From contig JANQOX010000023.1 in NCBI GenBank assembly GCA_028285625.1, forward strand, positions 186,001 to 250,000: a DNA stretch of 64,000 bases. The letters run 5' to 3'. Of the stretch, positions 52,234 through 62,042 are shown in pieces. The notes under the pieces are model-generated. The model was not told where the DNA came from. It worked only from the letters and a program-made list of their open reading frames with translations, and did no database searches. The DNA comes from Myxococcota bacterium. GTDB lineage: Bacteria; Myxococcota_A; UBA9160; UBA6930. The position numbers and the translations under genes were made by a program. Positions within the stretch are counted from its first letter, which is position 1. Each line of letters opens with the position of its first letter.

Positions 52234-52286
52234 CTCGGGATGAGCCCCCTCGAGCTCGGGATGAGCCCCCGCGAGCTCGGGGTCGG
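52234..52286. repeat. 21-bp tandem repeat (about 2.5 units)
   Basis: CTCGGGATGAGCCCCCTCGAG (52234-52254) is followed by a copy with one change (52255-52275) and a partial third. It lies in the divergent gap between the TPR-kinase and the VCBS-repeat gene. Confidence 0.6.
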
Positions 52287-52339
52287 ACGCCCTTCGGGCC
52301 AACCCCGCGCGATGCCCCCAGGCGGCGTAGAATGGTGTC

Positions 52340-54061
52340 GTGGTGGTAGGGGCAGCGCAGGGGCGGCGCGCGACCCGAGCCCGGAGGAGCAGCCTCAGGC
52401 TGTTGCGCGGGCTCGGTCTGGTGTGCGCCTGCATGGCCGGTTGGATTCCGATGGCGGGCCATGCCGATGAGGCGCCCTTCGATGTCCGGTCCTGGGAGGT
52501 CCGCGGGCGGGCGCTGCACGCCTTTGCAGCGCGCTTCGGGCTGGCGTCTCCCAGGCTCGCGGTGCTGTCGGTCTCGGGCTCGCCGGCCGACGAGGAGCGC
52601 TGGCTCACGGTCTTTCCGGCCTTCGAGGCCGCGCGCCTGGGCGAAGCCGCCGCCGCGCGCCCCTGGGTCGTGGCCGTGCCGCGAGACGTGGTGGCGGTGG
52701 ACGTCGCCGACCTGCTGCCCGAGCCCGGGCCGGAGATCGTGTTCGTCGCCTCGCGCGAGCTGCGGATCCACACCGCCCAGGGCGAGGCCCAGCGGATCGC
52801 CCTCCCCTCCCACCTGCCGCTGCCCCCGCGAAGCCACGCGATCTCGCGCCTTCGGCTGGTCCGGGACTGGACCGGCAACGGTCGGCCCACGGCGCTGCTG
52901 CCCTCGCTCGACGGCGCCCTCCTCGTCGAGCTGCCCGGAGAAGGCCCGCTGCCCGATGTGGCCGCGCCACCCTCCGCAGCGGCGCCCTCTGGGACGGCGA
53001 CGGCTGGGACGGCGGGGCTGCGGCTGCCTCTCGTGGCCGACTACCGCACCCTCGACGAGGGCGCGCCGGTGTACCCGGGCTACGCCGAGGCGCGACTCGT
53101 CTGGCCCTCGCTGACCCGGGCCGACGACGACGGCGATGGCCGGGCCGACCTGTTCGCGCTTTCGCCCTCGGACGTCTGGGTCTTCCACGCGGGCGAGGCC
53201 GGCCTTCCGGCCGAGCCCAGCCGGGCCGTGGCGCTGCCGGACCCCGCCCCCTACGCGGCCGACCGCGCGCAGACCGCGCGGCTGCGTGCGTTCGCGCGCG
53301 ACGTGGACGGCGACGGCCGCGCCGACCTCGTGCTGCACCGCTCCGAGGGCAACCTGATGACCAGTCGGTCCGAGACGTCGGTCTTCCTGAACGGCGGTGA
53401 CGGCGCAGACCCGTCCGCCCCGGCCGACGCGGGTCTGCGTACCCGAGGCGGGTTCGGCGCGTTGGCGCTCGAAGACCTGGACGGCGACGGCCAGGTCGAA
53501 CTCGTCCAGTCGGTGGTGCGCTTCGGTCTCGCGCAGCTGATCCGGGCGCTCGTGACCCGACGCGTCGAGGCACGACTCGAAGTCCATACGCTCGACCACG
53601 AGAACGTGTCCTCACCCGGCCTGCGCCGGACGTTTCGCACGAACCTCGGATACGGCGTGGACCTCGACGAAGGACGGGTGCTGGGGCTGCTGCCCACCGT
53701 CGAAGGGGACTGGAACGGCGACGGTGTGCGCGACCTGTTGCACGGCGAAGGCCGCGATCGCGTGCGGATCCGCCTGGGTCGGGTCTCCGGGGGCGGCCCT
53801 GGCTTCGACGGCGGCTCGGCGGGCCAGCGCCTGCCCGCTGCCGACCAGTCGGCCATCGCCGACTGGGACGGCGACGGGCTCGACGACCTGGCGGTGTGGG
53901 ACCGCCTGGACGAGGACGGGGCCGTGCACGTGTGTCTGAACCGCGGCGTGCTGCCCGGCTCCCCGCCTCGCGCGAGCGCCTCGATGGCGCCGCGCAAGAC
54001 CGAGCGCGGCAGCTGGTTCTCGTGGCCGCGGTCGGACCCGCCGGCGAATTCCCTGCGGTGA
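52340..54061 (+). CDS. Exported FG-GAP/VCBS-repeat protein
   Basis: 573 residues from a GTG at 52340. A basic start and hydrophobic stretch (LRLLRGLGLVCACMAGWIPMA) form a probable signal peptide. At least four calcium-binding DxDxDG-type repeats are visible: DDDGDGRADLFAL, DVDGDGRADLVLH, DLDGDGQVELVQS and DWDGDGLDDLAVW, plus DWNGDGVRDLLHG. These FG-GAP/VCBS blades form beta-propellers on extracellular proteins. No catalytic domain seen. It is divergent from the TPR-kinase gene and convergent with ruvB. Likely envelope or surface protein of unknown role. Confidence 0.8.
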   Translation: MVVGAAQGRRATRARRSSLRLLRGLGLVCACMAGWIPMAGHADEAPFDVRSWEVRGRALHAFAARFGLASPRLAVLSVSGSPADEERWLTVFPAFEAARLGEAAAARPWVVAVPRDVVAVDVADLLPEPGPEIVFVASRELRIHTAQGEAQRIALPSHLPLPPRSHAISRLRLVRDWTGNGRPTALLPSLDGALLVELPGEGPLPDVAAPPSAAAPSGTATAGTAGLRLPLVADYRTLDEGAPVYPGYAEARLVWPSLTRADDDGDGRADLFALSPSDVWVFHAGEAGLPAEPSRAVALPDPAPYAADRAQTARLRAFARDVDGDGRADLVLHRSEGNLMTSRSETSVFLNGGDGADPSAPADAGLRTRGGFGALALEDLDGDGQVELVQSVVRFGLAQLIRALVTRRVEARLEVHTLDHENVSSPGLRRTFRTNLGYGVDLDEGRVLGLLPTVEGDWNGDGVRDLLHGEGRDRVRIRLGRVSGGGPGFDGGSAGQRLPAADQSAIADWDGDGLDDLAVWDRLDEDGAVHVCLNRGVLPGSPPRASASMAPRKTERGSWFSWPRSDPPANSLR

Positions 54062-54111
54062 CGGGGCGCGAACCGGTCGCCATAGCGGCCTAGGACGGTG
54101 GATGCGCCGGC

Positions 54112-55154
<1,043 letters not shown>

Positions 55155-55158
<4 letters not shown>

Positions 55159-55772
55159 CGGGCGAGCCTTCGCAGGGCCGCGCGCACCAGATCTTCGATA
55201 CCCGCGCCCTCTTCGGCATCCGCCAGGACCGCATCGGAGACGCGCTCGGCCTTGGCCTTCTGCACCTGCAGGTTCAGCAGCGCCGAGACCAGCTGTGCGC
55301 GCTCGGCGGACTCGCTCTCGGCACCGGGCGCGGCGGTCGGTCCGGCGGCCGAGGGCGTCTCGGCCAGCAGCGCTTCGGCCCGGTCGCGCAGCTCGACCAC
55401 GATGCGCTCGGCCATCTTCGCGCCCACGCCCGGTGCGCTGCGCAGCGTCACGGCATCGCCGCGGCGGATGGCTTCGGCCAGGACGTCGGCTTCGATGCCG
55501 GAGAGGATCGTCTGGGCCAGGCGCGGGCCCACACGGCTCGCGTGCAGCAGCAGGTCGAAGACGGCCCGCTCGCGCTCGGTGGCAAAGCCGTAGAGTTGCA
55601 GCGCGTCCTCGCGCACGTGGGTGTGGATGCGCAGCGCGACGACCTTGCCCTCCTCGGGCAGCCGCGAGAAGGTCGACAGGGGGATCAGGGCCTCGTAGCC
55701 CACGCCACCCACGTCGACGACCACCCGCGTCGGCGTGCGCTCGATCAGCAACCCCTCGAGGCGTGCGATCAA
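55155..55772 (-). CDS. ruvA: Holliday junction DNA-binding subunit RuvA
   Basis: 205 residues from a TTG at 55772 overlapping the ruvC stop (TTGA). This start yields the normal N-terminus (LIARLEGLLIERTPTRVVVDVGGVGYE). HhH motifs are at DLLLHASRVGPRLAQTILSGI and LRSAPGVGAKMAERIVVELRDR, and the C-terminal domain III binds RuvB. It targets RuvB to four-way junctions. TTG start and overlap imply translation coupled to ruvC. Confidence 0.95.
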
Positions 55773-56311
55773 CGCGCGCGCCTCAACACGGGCCCGTCGC
55801 GCCGGCTGCGGCTGCGGCCGCGCGGCCGGGCCGCGAGACCGTGCAGCGCCCCGCGCTGGGCGCGACACACGGCGGCCGCCAGCGCGTCTGCGGCATCGCG
55901 CGCGGGCGCCGCGTCGAGCGAGAGCAGCCGCGTGACCATCGCCTGGACCTGGCGCTTGTCGGCCGCGCCGGCCCCGGTCACGGCCTGCTTGATCTCGCTT
56001 GCCGTGAGTTCGTCCACCGAAAGGCCCGCCGCAGCCGCGGCGGCCAACGCCACCCCACGAGCCTGGCCGAGCACCAACGCCGAACGCACGTTGCGCGAAA
56101 CGAACACCCGCTCGACCACCGCCAGTTCGGGCGCCTCGGATGCGATCACCGCCGCGAGCCCCTCCTGGATCGCCGCCAGCCGGTCGGCCAGCGGCGCACC
56201 GCGCGGAGGCCGAAGCGTGCCATGGGCACGGTGCAGCAAGCGGCTCCCGCTCCTCTCGACGACGCCGTAGCCGGTCGCCGTCGAGCCCGGATCGATGCCA
56301 AGGACGCGCAA
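55769..56311 (-). CDS. ruvC: Crossover junction endodeoxyribonuclease RuvC
   Basis: 180 residues. Catalytic acidic residues: Asp7 in RVLGIDPGSTATGYGVV, Glu in AVVERVFVSRNVRSALVLGQARG, and the Asp pair in ARDAADALAAAVC. The C-terminal ~25 residues are Arg-rich. It resolves Holliday junctions. It follows yebC on the minus strand after a 221-bp gap holding a 33-bp minisatellite. Confidence 0.96.
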   Translation of the reverse strand: MRVLGIDPGSTATGYGVVERSGSRLLHRAHGTLRPPRGAPLADRLAAIQEGLAAVIASEAPELAVVERVFVSRNVRSALVLGQARGVALAAAAAAGLSVDELTASEIKQAVTGAGAADKRQVQAMVTRLLSLDAAPARDAADALAAAVCRAQRGALHGLAARPRGRSRSRRDGPVLRRAR

Positions 56312-56377
56312 GATTCACCACCCACAAAAGGGTTCGAGCTACTGGGGGGAGTCGCGCGAGGGTACAGGGTGGCCGCT

Positions 56378-56486
56378 CTCCCCGCCGCTGGGGCCAACTC
56401 GTCCGTCCGCCTCCCCGCCGTTGGGGCCGAGTCGTGCGTCCGTCTCCCCGCCGTCGGGGCCGAGTCGTGCGTCCGTCTCCCCGCCG
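56378..56486. repeat. 33-bp tandem repeat between yebC and ruvC
   Basis: Three full units (56378-56410, 56411-56443, 56444-56476) and a partial fourth, each beginning CTCCCCGCCG. Units 2 and 3 differ at one base; unit 1 is more diverged. Each unit contains CCCC-N6-GGGG, so each can fold into a small hairpin. Confidence 0.8.
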
Positions 56487-56532
56487 CCCGATGCCGCGCC
56501 CGCAGGCCGGTCGGCCCCTCGCGGCGGTCCCT

Positions 56533-57276
56533 TCAGTAGTTGGCCATGGCCTCATCGTCGATGTCGAAGTTGCTGTGGACGGCCTGGATGTCGTCCAGGT
56601 CGTCGAGCGCGTCGGCGAGCCGCAGCATGGCTTCGGCGTCGCCCCCATCGAGCTTCACGGTGGTGCTGGGCACCATGCCGATCTGGGCCTCGGCGGGGGT
56701 GAAGCCCGCGGCCGCCAACTGATCCTTCACCGCCTCGAACGATGCCGGCTCGGTCACGACCTCGAGCGCCTCTTCGCCCTCTTCCACGTCCTCGGCGCCC
56801 GCCTCGAGCGCCGCCTCGAGCAGGGCGTCGGCGTCCAGGTCCTGGCGATCGAAGACCAGCAGGCCGCGCTTCTCGAACAGGTACGACACGCAGCCGCTCG
56901 AGCCGAGGTTGCCCCCCGCCTTGGTGAGCACGTGCCGCACCTCCGAGACGGTGCGGTTGCGGTTGTCGGTGAGCGCCTCGAGCAGGATCGCCGTACCGCC
57001 GGGGCCGTAGCCCTCGTAGATCACCTCTTCGTAGGCGTCGGACTCCCCACCGCCCACGCCCTTCTGGATGGCGCGCTCGATGTTGTCCTTGGGCATGTTG
57101 GCGGCCCGAGCCTTGTCCATCACCAGGCGCAGGCGCGGGTTGGCGTCGGGGTCGGGGCCGGCCAGGCGTGCCGCGGTGGCGATCTCACGGATCAGCTTGG
57201 TGAAGACCTTGCCGCGCTTGGCGTCGGCCGCACCCTTCTTGCGTTTGATCGTGGACCACTTGCTGTGACCGGACAT
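56533..57276 (-). CDS. yebC: YebC/PmpR family transcriptional regulator
   Basis: 247 residues from the ATG at 57276 behind GGAGGAGAG. The N-terminus is invariant for the family: SGHSKWSTIKRKKGAADAKRGK, then NMPKDNIERAIQKG, YEGYGPGG and the C-terminal NFDID. Members act as DNA-binding regulators, and some (TACO1-like) aid translation of proline-rich proteins. It precedes ruvC-ruvA-ruvB as in many proteobacteria and is divergent from the hsp70 gene. Confidence 0.95.
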   Translation of the reverse strand: MSGHSKWSTIKRKKGAADAKRGKVFTKLIREIATAARLAGPDPDANPRLRLVMDKARAANMPKDNIERAIQKGVGGGESDAYEEVIYEGYGPGGTAILLEALTDNRNRTVSEVRHVLTKAGGNLGSSGCVSYLFEKRGLLVFDRQDLDADALLEAALEAGAEDVEEGEEALEVVTEPASFEAVKDQLAAAGFTPAEAQIGMVPSTTVKLDGGDAEAMLRLADALDDLDDIQAVHSNFDIDDEAMANY

Positions 57277-57470
57277 GTCCTCGGCTCTCCTCCGGGGGAT
57301 TCTCCCCGATTTCGGCGGGCGCGCACGAGGGGCCTCGGCGCCGCTGCGCACGGGTGAGGCCCTCCCCCGCGGGTGCATTCCCACTCATGACCGGGGCGCG
57401 ACGGCCGATACGAACCAGGACGCGGCCCGCCCCCGATGTCGTCGGTGCGAGGTTCGCGTGAGGAGGCCCC

Positions 57471-59624
<2,154 letters not shown>

Positions 59625-59627
59625 ACG

Positions 59628-60155
59628 TTGGCCCAGGCCATGGCTCCGGCCGAGATCCGCGCCCTGGCGCGGCTGCTCGACGAGCTCGACTACTACCAGT
59701 TGCTGGAGGTCCCGGCGGACGCGCCGACGTCGGGCGTGAAGAAGGCCTACTACGGCCTCACGCGAAAGTTCCACCCCGACCGCAGCCGCCGGCTGGACGA
59801 CGACACGCGCGAGGCCGCGCGCAAGGTGGCCCGGCGCATCGCCGAGGCCTACGCCGTGCTGCGCGACCCGCGAAAGCGCAAGGCCTACGACGAGCAGCGC
59901 AGCGCAGCCAACGGCACCCCGCGCATCCAGCTGGTGGAGGCCGAGGCGCGCACCCAGCGTCAGGGCATCGAGGAGACCCTGGGGTCCACGCCCAACGGCC
60001 GGCGCTTCTTCGCCCTGGCGCGCTCGGAGATCGACCGGGGCAATCTCGAAGCCGCGCACCGCAACATCAAGATGGCGCTCACCTTCGAGCCGGGGAACGA
60101 CTTCTTCCGCCAGAAGCTCTCCGACGTCCAGGAAGCGCTGCGTCCGGCCCGCTGA
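59628..60155 (+). CDS. J-domain (DnaJ-like) co-chaperone
   Basis: 175 residues from a TTG at 59628, 9 nt after GAGGAG; an ATG at 59640 is too far from it. J-domain at ~18-85: DYYQLLEVPADAPTSGVKKAY, KFHPDRS with the HPD triad, AEAYAVLRDPRKRKAYDEQR. No Gly/Phe region or zinc fingers. The C-terminal ~80 residues resemble a helical TPR-like segment (GRRFFALARSEIDRGNLEAAHRNIKMALTFEP). It should stimulate the ATPase of the preceding Hsp70, with which it is co-transcribed. Confidence 0.9.
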   Translation: MAQAMAPAEIRALARLLDELDYYQLLEVPADAPTSGVKKAYYGLTRKFHPDRSRRLDDDTREAARKVARRIAEAYAVLRDPRKRKAYDEQRSAANGTPRIQLVEAEARTQRQGIEETLGSTPNGRRFFALARSEIDRGNLEAAHRNIKMALTFEPGNDFFRQKLSDVQEALRPAR

Positions 60156-60177
60156 CCGCGCCGAGGCTCCAGGTTCG

Positions 60178-60206
60178 TTGACATCGATGCGGCCCCGCTG
60201 CATCCT
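60178..60206 (+). promoter_or_regulatory. Candidate promoter of the DUF35-thiolase operon
   Basis: A perfect -35 TTGACA (60178-60183) with a 17-nt spacer to CATCCT (60201-60206). The -10 match is weak. Confidence 0.35.
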
Positions 60207-60209
60207 GGG

Positions 60210-60225
60210 TTGACTCGCGAATCAA
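60210..60225. promoter_or_regulatory. 16-bp palindromic operator candidate
   Basis: TTGACTCGCGAATCAA is an inverted repeat with a single mismatched pair, centred on TCGCGA, 31 nt upstream of the DUF35 start and just past the predicted -10. It suits a TetR- or MarR-type repressor of the thiolase operon. Confidence 0.4.
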
Positions 60226-60255
60226 TCCCCGCGATCACCCAGGAGGCCCCCCCAC

Positions 60256-60687
60256 ATGGCGGAGGAAGCCGCGGCGTCCAAGCCGCTCCCGGTCGTTCCG
60301 TATCTGAAGATCCCCGACGATGGCGAGCCCTATCTCGAGGGACTGAAGTGCAACGCGTGCGGTGCGATCTATCTCACCGAGCGACGCGCCTGCAGCAAGT
60401 GCGGCACCGTCGATGACCTCACCCCCATCCGTCTCTCGGACAAGGGCGAGCTCTACGTCTTCTCGATCATCCACCGGTCGTTCCCGGGGATCGAGGTGCC
60501 GTACGTGTCCGCCGTGGTCGACCTCGAGGGCGGCGGCACGGTCAAGGGCAACCTGATCAACATCGATCCCACGCCCGAAGCGGTGAAGCTCGGCATGCCC
60601 ATCGAACTCACCTACAAGATTGCCCCCCGCAAGGACAAAGAGGGCAACGAGTACCTGACCTACTACTTCCAGCCCAGGAGCCAGTAG
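60256..60687 (+). CDS. Zn-ribbon/OB-fold (DUF35, ChsH2-like) protein
   Basis: 143 residues behind AGGAGG. A rubredoxin-like zinc ribbon (LKCNACGAIYL and ACSKCG) is followed by an OB-fold (GELYVFSIIHRSFPGIEVPYVSAVVDLEG, GNLINIDP, IELTYKI). DUF35 proteins partner thiolases, hydratases or aldolases and bind acyl-CoA substrates. The thiolase gene begins 2 nt after the stop, so the two products very likely form one complex. Confidence 0.9.
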   Translation: MAEEAAASKPLPVVPYLKIPDDGEPYLEGLKCNACGAIYLTERRACSKCGTVDDLTPIRLSDKGELYVFSIIHRSFPGIEVPYVSAVVDLEGGGTVKGNLINIDPTPEAVKLGMPIELTYKIAPRKDKEGNEYLTYYFQPRSQ

Positions 60688-60689
60688 CC

Positions 60690-61832
60690 ATGAGCGACGT
60701 CTACATCCTCGGAACCGACATGATCAAGTTCGGCCGGTTTCCCGATCGCACCATTCCCGACCTCGGCGCCGAAGCCGCGCTGCTCGCGCTCAAGGACGCA
60801 GGCCTCACGATCCAGGACATGGAGGCCTTCTACTGCGGCAACCTCGGCCAGGCCAACGCCATGGTCGGCCAGCGCATCCTGCAGGAGATCGGGCAGACGG
60901 GCGTGCCCGTGGTGAATACCGCGAACGCCTGCGCCACCGGCGCCACGGCGTTCCGCGAGGGCTGGATGGCCATCAAGGCCGGCGTCTACGACCTGGTGCT
61001 CGTGGTCGGCGTCGAGCAGATGGGACGCGGCCTGCTCGGCGGGGCCGGCGGCGGCAAGGGCATCCCCAAGGAGGGCCTGCTGGGCTCGGGCACCATGCCC
61101 TCGGTGTTCGCCGAGGCCGGCATGGAGCACGCCCGCAAGTACGGCACGACCTTCGAGCAGTTCGCCAAGGTGTCGGTGAAGAACCACCACCACAGCACCA
61201 TGAACCCGAAGGCCCGCTACCAGATCGAGACCCCCCTCGAGGAGGTCATGAACGCCGAGATGATCTCCTACCCGAACACCAAGCTGATGTGCTCGGTGAA
61301 CGTGGACGGGTCGGCGGCGGCGGTACTGGCATCGGAGAAGAAGGCCAAGGAGCTCGGTCTCGGCCGCGCGGTGAAGGTGCGCGCCTCGGCGCTCACCAGC
61401 GACCCGTGGCAGGAGCGCGACCTGGTGATGCCCGACGTGAACACCTGCACCCGCAAGGCGGCCCAGACCGCCTACGAGATGGCGGGCGTGGGCCCCGAGG
61501 ACATCGACCTGGTGGAGCTTCACGACTGCTTCGCCACGGCCGAGATCCTCCACTACGAGAACCTCGGTCTGTGTGGTGACGGCGAAGCCGGCAAGATGAT
61601 CGACGAGGGACACACGGCCCTCGGCGGCAAGACGCCGGTGAACGTCTCGGGGGGGCTCCTCTCGAAGGGGCACCCGCTGGGCGCGACCGGCGTCGCCAAC
61701 ATCTACGAGGTGACCACGCACCTGCGCGGCGAAGCCGACAAGCGGCAGGTCGAAGGTGCGCGGATCGGCATGACCCACGTGATCGGCCTGGGCAGCGCCT
61801 GCGCCATCCACGTACTCGAGAAGGCCTCCTAG
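60690..61832 (+). CDS. Thiolase-family protein (SCP-x/acetyl-CoA acyltransferase-like)
   Basis: 380 residues. The nucleophile region is NTANACATGATAFREG (Cys of NACATG), followed by VLVVGVEQMGRG. The HDCFATAEILHYE and GGLLSKGHPLGATGVANIYE motifs give the catalytic His residues, and there is no C-terminal Cys of classic biosynthetic thiolases. This is the lipid-transfer/SCP-x branch, usually with a DUF35 partner, acting in beta-oxidation or steroid/branched-chain degradation as thiolase or retro-aldolase. It is co-transcribed with the DUF35 gene. Exact substrate unknown. Confidence 0.9.
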   Translation: MSDVYILGTDMIKFGRFPDRTIPDLGAEAALLALKDAGLTIQDMEAFYCGNLGQANAMVGQRILQEIGQTGVPVVNTANACATGATAFREGWMAIKAGVYDLVLVVGVEQMGRGLLGGAGGGKGIPKEGLLGSGTMPSVFAEAGMEHARKYGTTFEQFAKVSVKNHHHSTMNPKARYQIETPLEEVMNAEMISYPNTKLMCSVNVDGSAAAVLASEKKAKELGLGRAVKVRASALTSDPWQERDLVMPDVNTCTRKAAQTAYEMAGVGPEDIDLVELHDCFATAEILHYENLGLCGDGEAGKMIDEGHTALGGKTPVNVSGGLLSKGHPLGATGVANIYEVTTHLRGEADKRQVEGARIGMTHVIGLGSACAIHVLEKAS

Positions 61833-61856
61833 CCGGATCGGTTGGAACCGTTCGAG

Positions 61857-61888
61857 ACGGCCCCCTTGGCGCGAGCCCGGGGGGCCGT
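61857..61888 (+). terminator. Terminator-like hairpin after the thiolase gene
   Basis: ACGGCCCCC (61857-61865) pairs with GGGGGCCGT (61880-61888), a 9-bp stem 25 nt after the stop. No U-run. The 3' arm is reiterated downstream in the tandem repeat. Confidence 0.55.
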
Positions 61889-61953
61889 CGTCGTTCGGGC
61901 GAGCCTGGGGGGCCGTCGTCGTTCGGGCGAGCCCGGGGGCCGTCGTCGTTCGG
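61871..61953. repeat. 28-bp tandem repeat carrying copies of the terminator arm
   Basis: Three units (28, 28 and 27 nt: 61871-61898, 61899-61926, 61927-61953) start GCGAGCC and end GTCGTCGTTCGG; each includes GGGGGCCGT. The rest of the gap to 62042 shows no gene. Confidence 0.8.
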
Positions 61954-62042
61954 GGCGGGTGGCGCGACCGGTGAGTGGCCCGATCCGGGCGCGCGCACTG
62001 GGGCATGCACGCGGAGCGTCCACTACCCTGCCCGCCGTGCGA

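Noticed and set aside
56378..56486. CRISPR array
   Set aside because: Units are contiguous 33-nt repeats without variable spacers, and no cas gene is nearby; it is a minisatellite.
57277..57470. Possible CIRCE or heat-shock operator before the hsp70 gene
   Set aside because: No TTAGCACTC-N9-GAGTGCTAA-like repeat is present in the gap; only a short GGGGA/TCCCC hairpin.
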